Shown: piece by piece, positions 35,486-48,600 of the stretch | How the letters are laid out: each line of letters opens with the position of its first letter | Position numbering within the stretch: position 1 is the stretch's first letter | The notes under the pieces: model-generated | Databases searched by the model: none | Seen by the model: the letters and a program-made list of their open reading frames with translations, nothing else | What the model was told of the DNA's origin: nothing | Program-made: the position numbers and the translations under genes | Assembly (NCBI RefSeq): GCF_002078875.1 | Contig: NC_034410.1 | Span: 97,920,384 to 97,984,383 of the forward strand | Direction of reading: 5' to 3' | Source: Numida meleagris | Lineage: Eukaryota > Chordata > Aves > Galliformes > Numididae | DNA: 64,000 bases

Positions 35486-38400
35486 TGATGAATGCAAATA
35501 TATGTGATAAAACATAATGCTGAGATAGATAGATTTCTCTCACAAGTTTAAATAACCATTCCGATGAGACAAGAATGATTACCAAAATAAAAGCATGATA
35601 AATAAAAGTCAGGAATGTTTTGCAGATGTCGTGAATCATTATGTATTACTTTGATTTTCAAAATGAGTGCTGATCCTGCTGTTGCTTATTGTGCAGAACT
35701 TTGATTACAGTTAATGAGAATTCTATGCACAGAAAGACTGCAGCGTGGTAGATGTTTGGGTTTTTTTCCTTGCGCCAGTATTAATGAGAATTACAGGCGT
35801 GTTATGGGGCAACACCACTACCAATGTATTTAAAAAAAAGACTCCAGTAGCCAAATTCAAAGGGCTACATAGTAATATCAATTACAGCTCTCAAAAAATG
35901 AATCTCTGTGGTAAATGAGACAGTTGTTATCCTCTTTCTCTTATGTATTGATCAGATACTGAAGTTGCTGAGAAAATTTTTCTCATGTTGGGGAGCTGGC
36001 CACTCATTTTCCAAAGCTATAAACTACGGATATATTGTTCCAGAAAATGACAGACGCTAAAACAAAGAGGCTATAAGTTTTCATCACAAGCTCTTATTTT
36101 TCTCGTAGTAAGAACAGAGAAAATATAGGAATACCACTAAAACTCAAACAACAGTAATCTGTGAGACACCTAGATTGAAGCACTTCTGTAACTTCAGGTC
36201 TTTGCCTCTGCCAAATTTGAAGGTTCAAATACAAACAATGATTTAACAGAGCTCTTCAGAATGTGACTGAAAGAATGGTACTGTAACCTTTGTGGTCACA
36301 AGCATTGCAGATGTGACTTAAAAGTTTCCTGGATTAGAACTTTTCCCTTCTGAGTACTGGTGCTTAGGAATAATCTGTATTCATATCTGGAAGTAACTGC
36401 TTCTATCTACCTCTTGTCTAAAAAATCTCTGAAATGCCTGGAATTGATTAAAAAAAAAGATACACAATTTGAAATAGAGTTGCTGGGGAAAAATTCAAAA
36501 GGAGAAGTCAGAACAGTTTTGCTTTTTCATCATGATCACACTAGTAGAAGGACAGGCCAGCGCCTGATTTGTCTGCCTTAATACTTTCACCAGTAGTCCT
36601 GTTCCTATTTGATCAAATCCTGTCCCTAGTGAAATCAGTGGTAACAACAGTTCAGCTCCCTCAGCACTTGTGCTGCATTTCAGGATGTTAAGCACCATCC
36701 CAGCCTTGTGACAGCTCCTCATTGTCTGCGTTGATTTCACTGTGCAGCTATGCAGTGATGAGACAAGGACAGAAGCAAAAGGCCAGGCTGAGGCCTGCTC
36801 GGTCTGAGTGCTGTGATTTCACCATCGTGACTTATGGGAGCTACCACATGCTGGTGACTCAGAAGCTAATGGAAGGAGATGACCAGTACTCTCTGGCTAA
36901 ATGATGTCAAGATGAGAGCAAGGAGCAATAGGCTGCCCCGTTATGCACACAGAAAGATGTTTTGTCCTAAACGCATCCCCGAACCGTAGACATCCATTGA
37001 CCAGTGGATGATGGTGGCAATTTTCATTCAGAGCATTTTTGTGTTGTAGTTCATTGTCAGAAGGCCATGATTTTTGTAGATGCCTTCCTTAGAACTCCTT
37101 TATTTTACTCTCTCCGTCACTGTCATATCTTTCTGGGTTCCCTCTACTTTAGATTGTCCTTCCAACCCTGTGAAAGCAGTAGACCAAGCCTTCTGTTGCC
37201 ATAGTTCCAGGCAATATGTTAGTTAAAGGACTGTAGGTCCCTGACATCTCTCCTGAAAAACTGTGTCTCATTTTGATAAACTTTCATTAGACCCAGATTC
37301 TTATTCCAATCATGCATGAACAAGGAGAGGAACCCTTCCTACTGACCAGTGCTTGCCTTTCATCTAGAGAAAGTTTTTTTTAGCATGTCACTTTGGAGAA
37401 AGTCTCATTGTGTGACTTTTTTTCATGTGTGCCTTTTGCTTGCAGTAGGGCTTCTTTCAGAACAGCTGTTTCTCCTCTGATCCCCCCTGAATGTATCCTA
37501 GGATAAATATCCCAAGGACAGTGTCTCTTAGCATGAATGACACAAGCCCTTTAACTCTTGGCTCCTTACAACTTCATCTCATCCAAGTGGTTCCCAGTGG
37601 AGCTCACTCTGAACTTGCTGCAGACATGACAAACATCTGTTAAAGCAAAGTGGGCAGCTTCTCCAGTTTAACTGAATGCAAGCTCAGACAGTGCTGCCCG
37701 AAGACCTGGCCACCCCAAGCTGTCTTGGAGTTAGGTGACATGGTCGCAATTTTTTTGTACCTCTGTTATGCTTGTAACAAGGAGGTCTTATCCCTGGCCT
37801 GGATGGAAAGAGCAGAAGTATACAGTTTACAGTAATAAGACACAGACAAGTGACACTTTTACTTTTCTCATGACCCATTGGAATTGAACATATTTGAATT
37901 TACAGAGGAAGATACAGTCTCTAATGTCCTAAAAAGTCCGTAAGTGAGGAATAAAACCTTGCTAAATAGACACCAGTGAGGCTCCCTACCCCATGAATGC
38001 CTGGGATTTAGGCTGGAAGTTGTAGAGTAGGCCGTCTTCTGATCATACTTTGAATGAAGCGTTTAGGGATGTAAAGAGAACATACGAGGTTGCATATATT
38101 TCCCATTCATAATAGTAACAGAAAGAAGGAGTGTCCACGTGGTGTACAGGAACAGATTCTGAACAGAAAGACTTCCACAGTCGGAGTGCCTACTGGCTGG
38201 GTGCACCCTGGGCTTACATGCAAGAGGTCACAAAAGTCTGGTGGGTGACCCCAGGTTCCATTACTCTATTGCTACTTTGAGCAGAAAGCATATTTGTAAA
38301 ATAGTGATTTAATCAATGGTCAGGGTCAGAGCGAATGCATATGGATGCTGTGAGTATAATGGTTCAAGTCAGGACTGTTGGATTCCTCTGTGGGCAGCTC

Positions 38401-39721
38401 CTCTCTTATCTCTGCCTCCTCTTGTTTTGCTGCTGCCTCAGAGCCATGCAGCTGAACTTCTCATTATACCTTGCTCTGGACTATTTTGTCTCTTTTGGAA
38501 TTAGGAGTCCCAGAAGGAAACTGACTGGATTTTGCTTCCCATTTCTCAGCAACATCCATGTGAGTTTGGAGAAGGGGTTCACCTAGACAATTCTTATCTC
38601 ACTCATTTGTGTCTCAGGGAAGAAAAGGTACAGCTGACAGCCTGCCCCCAACCAGTTCATCAAAGAGAAGGTCCTCTGCCTGGCAGGGGTGGAGCTGCAG
38701 GTGGCTCTGGGTACAAGCAAGGAGCGGGGCTCTGTAAACCTTGTGCTCAGGAATAGCTCTGGGGAGGCTTAAATCAATGTGCTCCTGCAGCTACAGCAGA
38801 GAGGATTTGTGGTGCCATGGATTAGGTTTTCTGTTAGCTGGGATGATCTGGATGCTTTTTGCATTATTCTCTCACCAGCTTTGGGAATAATAGTCTGAAA
38901 ATGGTTGTGAGCTATTCAGCAGGAATTGTCTGTGCAGTGCATTTGCCCTTAAGGCTGTAACTTGAAGCTGCTCTTACAAGATAGCACAGAGGTAGCTGCT
39001 GAAGATACAAAAAGCAAATACCTGGTTTTGTCCTCATCCTTTTCTAGGTCCAGTTTTGAAATGTGTGTTTGGGTTCTGCTAATAGTCACTAAGTGGACTG
39101 GTAAAATAATATGTTCTGATTTAATATGTCTAAAATGAAATCTGAAAGGAGTTGAGAGAAGGTGAAATTGTAGAAAGGAGTGGCTTCCTAATCTAAATTC
39201 CATAGGTTTAAGTCAATATTTTTGTTTATTGATACTGAAAGCATTGATTTCATGAGAACATAATGTAAATGATGTTACAGTTTGGTAATGATCATCATGC
39301 CTGGCCTACATCTAAATTAGAACACTGTCACTCTGCATGTTGCAAGAAGAAAGAAAAAGCACAGAATTACTTGTAACACCTCCTGTCATATCTTGACAGT
39401 GTTTTTACCCTCTTAAGGTTACCTTGTCCAAAACCAATGCTCTAATCTTCAGTTACCCAGAGTTATATTTTGACCTTTATAAACGCCATTTTGCTGTAGA
39501 TTTTCTGCAGCTTCTTTAATCATTTGGCTACAAGACTTTCTTTGCTAATAGAAGAACTCCAGCTGTATTAGGTCTATCCATCTTAGACAAATATGAGTGA
39601 AAATGTCCCTCACATCCAGTGAACATTTCAGGTTTCACTGAGAAGAGAATACTTCTGGGCTGCTCCTGATGCCCTTGAGTACAATTTTTCTCATTTTTCT
39701 TAATTCTCTGTGATATGGTTT

Positions 39722-39910
39722 CTAGGAAGAGACACTGGGAAAAATACGAAAGGTGGGGGAGAGAAAGGAGGGGAAGGACAGCAAAGAAACAAAGAAAGCA
39801 AAGGCACAGTTAAAAAAACAAAATAACATGTAATAAAAGCACTGACGAAGTGGGAAGGTATAAGGGGGAGAGGAGTCAGAATAAAGGGACCCCCAAAAAG
39901 AAGAAATAAT
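39722..39910. repeat. purine-rich tract
   Basis: The plus strand is almost all A and G with few pyrimidines (for example gaaaggtgggggagagaaagg and ggtataagggggagaggag). Its minus-strand frame is an artefact of this composition. Low-complexity region with triplex or nucleosome-positioning potential. Confidence 0.6.
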
Positions 39911-41733
39911 TATGACTTGTGCAGAAAAGTGGAACTTATTGGCAGCTAACAGGTATATTTGAAATATCAAAGACCCTCTTATATTTCACAGTCCTTTCTG
40001 TCCATGAAAAACATGACTGGAGGAGAGCACTCTGCCAGAACCCGATGAAAGACCTGAAAAGTTGTGATTGTGCATGTGTATGTTACATGGTTGCTGATCT
40101 CAGGCAATGACATTTATCTTTATGAATTCACTGAGTTCTCGAGGTGAGAGAAATCAGAAAACATATCAGTGGCATCCTCTTGGCTCTGCTCAGCGTGAAA
40201 CAAAATGTCAATGTCATCGTAAAGTTGAGCTTTCATGTGTAGTATATGCCTAATATTGTTTTTATGATGAATTATGGTCTATAAATTGCAAACTCTTTCA
40301 AAGACTAAAAAATGAATATAATGAGTATTACTCATACACCAATAAAAGTGTTTGCAAAAGACTAATCCAATATTAAAAGATAAGTTTTCATGCGTAAATG
40401 GTTTTCGAATGCTGCGAATTGTTGTAAAAGGGTGAGTTTTTCAGATGTTGCCATGAAGTGAATCGTAACTTTATCAAATCAGGAGGTCTGCTTTGTACTA
40501 TACACCAAGAGGATCCTCTGAGTTCATATTCTGCATAGAAGCTGTATTAAATAAGCTGGCTTGCTTCAAAAAAGACATTAAGTGTCAGAATGGTGATTTT
40601 TTCTTCATTGTTGACCAGAGAGAAGTCATCTGTGCAGGAGAGAGTAGGATATCGTTATCGTATAAGGAGAGCTTGGGGTGGAAGGAGAGTCTGATCAGCC
40701 TCTGTTTCTGTCAAAAAATAGCAGATTTAGAGAAGAGGTCAGTTTAAATTAGAAGAAAGTGTGCCAAAGTCCCGTGGATGTCAAGACTTGCATGTTAAAC
40801 ACATTTCAATGCTAAACTTGAATTCCATGTTTATAGACTCTGAAGGGCATAAACTAATCTGCACATTGCTCTGACACAGTGCTTAACTGGAGGGCTTGGG
40901 AACACACAGATGCTGCAGCCAGGGAGGATGGAGGACTACCTTTTTAAATTGTTATTATTTTCAAAAAGACACTGAACTACTAGACTAGAAATATAAGTTG
41001 AGAAGTGTTATTTTCTGAACTAAAAACTCTGGAAACTATGAGAGGACTCAAAGCAGAGGCACGCTGCCTGAAAGCATGTGGAAGTGAGTAAATGACTATT
41101 TGCACCAGTTTAGTGTATAATGAGGTTAATTTGTAACTTGAACTGTATTGCTGTGTACCTTGCTGCTATACATGTGCTGACGTGCAGCTACAGAAAGCAA
41201 GTACATTTATGTGGGAATAATTAGAACAGGTACAAGTATATATGACCTGTGCAGACATTCTTGGCAAAACCTGTTTGTCCTAGGAGTATGTACCTGCTGG
41301 TAGAATGCAGCTCTGTTTTCAATTAGCCCAACTTTTCACTGCTTTTTAGTAACAAAGAAATATTATCTTTATGTGAGACTATACTATGAATTAAATATAC
41401 GGCTAAGATGTCACACACACTGAGGGAAAATTATTGTCAGAGCAAATGAGCATTTGGATGATACAATGATAAGAATAATGTAATTAAATTCATTTTCCTA
41501 CCACTGATTTTATCACCCCATTTTCCACACTGTTCCTTCTGGCCATATGCTTTGTTTCCAATCAGATCTACTCATTAGGAAACAGTGACTAACATTTGTT
41601 ATAGACAGCGCTGAAGAGCAGGGTCCCAGGATTGTTGGGATAAGGTTTAATTCATCTGAAGAAGGAGGAACACAGTAAGAAAGAAGAGAGAGAGCAGCTT
41701 ATATAAAATGGAAAAGGCCGTGAACACAGCTGG

Positions 41734-41915
41734 GTAAAGAACTGGGGGTAAGGAGACGGTTAATCAAAAGGGTTTGGAAAAAAATTAAAGGAAGGGAAAA
41801 TGAAAAAGACACAAACAAGGATGAAAGGGAAAGAAGGAAAAGGATAGGAAGGGGGAGAATGAAAACGAGCCTGTTAATGTTAGCTGGAGATAAAAGGGGA
41901 GAGGGAGGATAAGGC
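41734..41915. repeat. purine-rich tract
   Basis: Mostly A and G on the plus strand (aaaggaagggaaaatgaaaaa, gaaagggaaagaaggaaaagg), ending in ggggagagggaggataagg. A shorter GA-rich stretch precedes it at 41,657-41,695. It resembles the tract at 39,722 in composition only. Confidence 0.6.
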
Positions 41916-44900
41916 ATAAACTGAGACAGAATTTAATTATGCATACTTTTCATTAAATGGCCATCTAGCCTCGAGCCCCATGGGCCAAGCATCGGTTAAA
42001 GTTCTATTGGTGGAATGAGCATGTCGCGTGTCACAGTTAAATATTTAGCAACTGTGGTATACTGCAAAGAGGGCATGGTTTTCAGAGATGAACTGGGCAG
42101 GATGCAGTGTTCTGGAGCCATGCATTTAGGTATTCTGCTCATCAGAGCCCAATGGCCTCTGGTTAGGGGTTGAGCTGCAGCCTCACAGGGACATGGTTGG
42201 TGAGAGCACCTGAATTTTCGCTGAAGCTTGAGATACCTGTTCAGTCATAGTCCTTTGCCGAACTGTCTTGACAGCTGCAGCCCTCCCACCATGCCTCCTT
42301 CACTTCCTTCCAAGAAAGATGTTAAGAGGAGAACCGATGAAACATTCTCTAGTCAGAACCAAGCTGTTTTATTTAGGAGTTTATTTAGGTATTATTGTGT
42401 GGCCTATTTACGTAATCAGAGGAGGAGGAGAAAAGTTAGGATTAAGGTTTTTGCTATTTGGAATTGTTAGGTTTGGGGTCTTGCTCTTATGTATACTTAA
42501 TCTGTTCAAGTGTGGAGGTCTTTTTAATGGTTGTATTTATAAAATTTTTTGAGTCTGGTAAATCCTGAGCACCACAGCTGATGCCTTTAGCTACATCCTT
42601 GGGTGTAGACATCATCTTTCTGCTATGGAGGTGGCCTGCTGACATTCGAAAGGAGCTCCATGCATTCCTGAAAGAATAGCTGGTTGGGGTGGGAACCACT
42701 GCCATGCCAAGAAGACTGACCTCTTCAAGTGAGGCCTTTTCTGGGAGCAAACCTCAAAAGAGCCTCGATGGGATGCATCTTCATTTTGTCCTAAATATTT
42801 TCAGGTTAGAAACTAAGAATAGTTCATTTTCTCCTGTTCTGCTCTCTCAGAGCAGTTGTCAAAAATGTTAAGAGTGCTCTAGAGTCAAGATGACTCACAG
42901 TGTTGAACTACTCCTCATGGTAGAGATAATAAGATTTTACATTTTAAGGCCTGTTTTCCAGTTCAATTAGCATCAAGAGTCTTTGAATCTCTTTTTCTTC
43001 TAATGTCTTTGAAATTATTATAGAACATTAATTTTTGGATACTTTGTGGGGGATCTTGGTGTCTAGCACTACTGTGTAAATAATATGAGTGGGAATGTGC
43101 AATGAGTTTCATCTTTGCAGATGTGTATAAATTAAAACACAACTAAGCCAACAACTAGACAGCAAGCTCATGGCACACTCTGTCCTCTGGGACCCACAGC
43201 AACAAACTGTGTGCAATGTAATACCACTTGTGTCTACCCAAGCCTGCTTTAATTTGAAAAGAAAAGTGTGCAGAAGAAGGTGGTGGATGGCAATGGCTAG
43301 GACTCACGCAGCAGTATAAGAGGATGCACTTTATCAGGAGAATGGCAATTTAGACATAATACTAAGACTGATCTCCATCTTTTTATCCAAAGGGTCACTT
43401 CTTATAAGGCTATAGTAGCTTTCTTTAAGGCTGTGAGTCTATTGCTATATTAACTTCACTTTTTCATTAGCTTTCTTTCCCCTTTGCCCTGTCATCTCAT
43501 TTTCTCTCTCTTTTCTTCACTTATTGTTGCAGTGGTTCTATGTCCTCTAAGAAAAGATTTCTGAAAACATCCCACTATTTTCTAAATGAGGCAACTCCAT
43601 TTGGTGTATGACCCAAGTGCCACTGGGCCACTCCTGATGTTTTTAACACAATTCCAGATTCCTTTCCACTGAACCTCTTCTCAACACACTTGCACAGCCA
43701 AACTTTAAAGGGTCACCTTAATAGGAAATCCACATTCTGTTTATACACAGCTTGTACATTGCTACTCATTACATAGTGGGTTGCTCATGTTTTGGAACTA
43801 AGAGAAAACCACAACAAAAAGAAGGAACTTGGCTATTATCCTGAACATCAGGAGATACATAATGCTGTTTTTTTTTCTACACATTTGAGATGGTACTGTC
43901 ATTTACCCAGGTCTTTGCTTCATTAGCATTCCCCTACATAGGTATGCTGTGCTCATGTACAGCATCCTTTCTTGGCATGCATCTCACCTATTTAATGAAT
44001 ATTTTGGAAAAATAAGTATATCACTGTGAGAAAAAAAATTATATTAACCACCAAAGAGATAGGTTGAGTTATTTCAGTTATTGGAAAAATAATTAGCAGT
44101 TGAATTTGGCCTTCTTTCCTCACTACAAAGAGGAAAAATAGCAAAAGAATAATGATCCTAGGGTATATAATACGTCAATTGGGTATCTGCATTAAGAAAG
44201 TTGCATCTAAACACTTTCATGGCTGTTGTTTCTATTTCGACAATCAGATCTGTGTACTGACCAAATAAATTTCACTTTCTTTTAAAATAACATAAAGAAA
44301 AGACAAGCAAACAGGACACAGAATGCTGACTTGTTCTTAGAGCCAAGTCTTATCTTTGAATTTAGGCACAACCTTTCAAGGGACTTCAAAGAAAAATTTT
44401 CACAGCCACCTAAAGAAACAGTTGGATTGAGCCACTAAAATGGAGTCTTCACACTTGGAATTTCTGTGTCTATCAGTATTTCGTACTGAGACATTTTGGA
44501 ACCCAACCCCACTTTAGAGTAAGATGATACCTTAAAATCTAGTCTATCCAGTGATATTTTTTCTACTTTTTTTTTTCCCTAATGAATATTTCAGTATTCC
44601 AGGCAAAATGAAAAAAAAAAATTACCAGAGAGATGTAGGGAATTGTTTTTATGCTAGAAAATGATAAAAGTAGACATTTCAACAGTTTATTAATTTTCCC
44701 CCCAAAACAATGTCTGCTTCATAAACAGACTGTTTTTGAGCAAAAAGTGTTTTGGTGTTCAATTCTTTCCAGCAGCTTCCTTACTTGTAAAATTAGCATG
44801 GCTACAATGTGGTATTCTTAAGATCGTAAACACACATTATTCTTCTTCAGGTAGGAGAGGAGAAAATTATTCTTTCTACTTCAGTCATTACAGTAATGTT

Positions 44901-45427
44901 CAAAATGAGTCAGACATTTCAAATTCAGATTTCTGGGGATTTGTATTTGTTTTGTAGCAATTGGAAAACAAGTCTTTATAGACATACAGAAATCTCAATG
45001 TGACATAAGAGTTAAGAGCTGCCACTGAATCATATTGTATGGTGAGAGAAAATGGTAAAAAATGTTAAGTGGGGAAGAAAGAAATCGTTATTATGGAAAG
45101 ACAATGCAAGGTGTCTTATTGCCCAAAATCTACAGCTAATGCTGTAAATACTGAGAAAAGCACATTCTATGTCTTGCCACCATTCTGTGGTAAGCAAACA
45201 TGGAAGAAGAAATCATTGTCCATTCAGAGCCTTTAAGAGCTTGAATGAAAGTTTCTCTCTTTAATATGATTCAGAGAAGAATTAGTCTGTTCCGTTCACA
45301 GATACATTAAATAAATAAAAAGCTGGTTGAGTTTTACTATGTTACTTTTAAAATTATGCCTGTGTCATGAATGGAATAGAACATCAGAGATATTTTGTCA
45401 TGTATTACTTTTTGTATAGGAGATGGA

Positions 45428-45692
45428 TCATAGAATCATTAAGGTCAGAAAGGACTGGAATCATCCAGTCCAACCATCAGCCAATCCCCACCAAGCCCAC
45501 TGACCATGTCCCTCAGTGCCACATCCACACGGTTCTTGAATACCTCTAGGGACAGTGACCCCACCACCACCTGGGCAGCCTGTGCCAGTGCCCAACCACT
45601 CTATCTGAGAAGAATTTTTTTTAAATTTCCAATCTGAACCTCCCCTGGCACAAATTAAGGGCATTCCCTCTCATCCTATCACTATGGAGATG
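45428..45692 (-). mobile_element. CR1 LINE 3' fragment
   Basis: CATAGAATCATTAAGGTCAG, then the accatcagccaatccccacc and catgtccctcagtgccacatcc segments, running on to cctctcatcctatcactatgg. It covers the 3' UTR and part of the ORF2 C-terminus, where the frame is broken. Confidence 0.92.
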
Positions 45693-48600
45693 CATCACTC
45701 TCTGTTCTTCTCCTAACTTCTTAGGATTCATGTAGCTGCTTCAAGCAGCTCCTTGCTTAACTGGCTTCTTCACCAGGCACCATGTGCAGAGTACAGGCAA
45801 GGCTGCTAACAGCCAAGAAAATGTGCAAGGGTTAGCCTCCGCTTCTATGTGTTAGGTAATAGTAAGGAAATTATCTTACTTAAAATTATTAAGAGTGATT
45901 CTGCCCTCACTGTGACCCAGCTTTCTCAAAAATGATGAGGAGGGAGTGAGGTGGGTGTGAGAAAAATTGTGGAGCTATGTCTCTATGGAAAATGCTCTGA
46001 ACATAAGAAAGATATTTTGCATTCCCAGGTTCTGCAAATCCCCCCTTCAATATCAATTAGAAATGCAACTTCTTGTATACTTTTTAATAGGATGTTGTTT
46101 GTAAGCAAAGAAAAATAAATGCTTCTGGTGCATAATGAATGCCAGCTATCTGATCCATTGGTGGATCTTTTTGGCAGCTGAATGTGGCTTTAACTCGACT
46201 GCTTCATGTTTCTTTGCTGACTCAGATCTGAAGCATGCCAAATTTCAGTAACAGGCAGCCAAATAATTTATCTGATCATTCCATTCTTTTCAAATTTAGA
46301 AAAACATCCTCATGTCTGTATAGTGGCAATCTGCTCAGAAAGTGGAAACAATGAACTTAGATAGAAGTTCTTTAGTCAAAACAGGAAAGTAATAACAAAC
46401 AAAATAAATGCACAGAGCAGTTGCTTTGCAAAATTGATGTAACTGTACATATTCAAAATTGTACACAACTTTTATATAGTAAATCATTTAGCAAGTTCTT
46501 TCATTTACTACACCCAGCCTCCTACCCAAGTCTCTCCTTGTTCTCAGATAAGCTTTCAAGAATAATAAATACCCCCTTAAGGGGATATGCTTTAAAGCAA
46601 ATAACTACTGCCAAATAATTTATCACATGTAACCACTGGTCTCCATCCTTAATTACTAGCATTTCATTCTACTGCTTGTTTAACAGAAGTTAAGCCTAAT
46701 GCCTATTCTCTGTATATTTTTTTTTTCAAGAGCTTCTTTTCATCATGTATTCAGAGTTTGAACTAGGCTGTCCCTTTTTTGTGAAGAAAGGCATTTCTGT
46801 GGGACTTTGCCTATGGGACCCTGTAGCAGAGAGAATCCTATTTAATTCTTGGCATGAAACATATAAAAGAAGTCCTTGTTTGATTCAGATTCAATAAACA
46901 ATAGTTGGTACTTATTTGCATAGGGTAAGCTCTTTGCTTAACTTCTGGGTAGTTCGTTTTTTTGCCTGCTGTTCAACATTTATTGCACGATCTTGTTTAT
47001 TTCTTTAATTTATTTAATGCAGCAAGATCTGGATGCTCGGGTTTTTTGTTGTTGTTTTTTTATGTTTTTTTTTTTTTCCAGGAACTGAAACAGTTAGAAT
47101 GAATAGTCTGTCTCTTTGCGGTTTCATTGAACTTACTTTCAAGGTCATAACAATTTACTAGGGTATGACTGACTGTAAGAAACAAGTTACCAAGAATTTA
47201 TTCCACTTTGAAAATGGCTTGTCTTTAGAAAATGGGGAGGAAAAGAACAATGCATTTTCACTGTGTTAATGGGAATCTAGTTTATTTCACTAAGGTCACT
47301 GAATGTTGCTTTCATCAAACAGATGCAATTCATTTGACAGAGGAAACTTGCTTTAGTGAGTGTCTTCCAGCTATTGCTATTTGTTAGGAAGGAACTTTTA
47401 AATAGAGCTGATAGTATTATAAATCAGCTTTGGTTACACCGAATCATGAGATATCTTCCCCTGCTTGAAGTTAACTCTCTTAAAGTCAAATGCATTTTCA
47501 GAGTCAAGGTAAGAAAATGAACAAGTGTGATCCTGAGTATTTCTGTTATATATAGTTTTAGACAGTGTTAACAGCTCTTTAAAACCAACATACAATGCTG
47601 AGAGCTGGACTTCATAATGATGTGAGCAATGTACATGGCTTAAGTTTGATATAGTACCCCGTGACAGATATATAGGATTTGGAGCATCTAGAGAAGGCTT
47701 TGACTGCAAGCTCTTTTGGGTGAGAAGCAGTAGGAAGGAACATCCCTTCTGCTGTTCCCTAGGCTTCTTGCATCTTGTCTTAATGTAACAGAGACAGCAT
47801 CGTATTCAGGGAGACAGTGCTTGATCTCAGCAGTAGACAGCCACAGAACGAGAACTGCAGCAACAAGAGGAATCTCCAAGGCTCAAGGGTTCTGCTACCT
47901 CTGATCACTTTTCAGTGATCTAAATGTGCAATCTAGCTTACATAATTAGAAGTGCATACTTTTCAGGATTGCAGAAGGACTGTTGATTACCATTGTGTTG
48001 CTACTGCAGACCTGGGCTCCACAATGCCCTGGGTAATGTACCCGTGAAGGTGTTCTGCACAGTCCATATACAAATTCATATTTTCACAAGTGCAAAGACT
48101 AAACTGCCAAGATCACACTACTTCCATCTTTTAAAAGGACAAGGTAGAAAACTTCTCTGCAGTGTGGAGGTGTAACGTAGACCGCTTTCTGAGTGGCTTG
48201 CTCTGGAATGTTGCCTGGTCTCTATGGTGGAGCTCTGAAGGATGAGAACACCTCTCAATTTTTCCTCTGTAGCTGCAAGATCTGTAATCAGATAATGTTT
48301 TTGTGAATCAAGACCAGACTAATTCACTCAAAGTATGTTATAAGATAAAGCTACTTGAAAATTAGTTATGCCATAACAAATGTGCTTTATATTCAAAGTA
48401 GAAAGAGTAGGACTGTGCTTCAAGTGCTAGTTAAGTTATTGGATTGTTTCTCCAAATGTAGATATTTCAAAAAAATAAAGCAGTTTTGTTACTTTTTAAG
48501 GAAAACCATTCTGGCAATTTTTTTTTCATATAAATATAGAAAAAACAGTAGATGTGCAAAAGAATGTATTAGAATTGAAGCAGTAGTATGTTTCAGTACC

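Larger units (their letters stand above)
29893..45427. other. 15.5 kb upstream non-coding region with few repeats
   Basis: The longest stretch without a recognisable transposon. It contains the T19 tract, the palindrome cluster at 35.4 kb, two purine tracts, a CTATTTAAATAG palindrome (35,169-35,180) and a GC-richer patch at about 32,500-32,960. All ORFs are short, and none has a domain I recognise. The low CR1 density compared with 45-60 kb may reflect constraint or chance. Confidence 0.5.
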
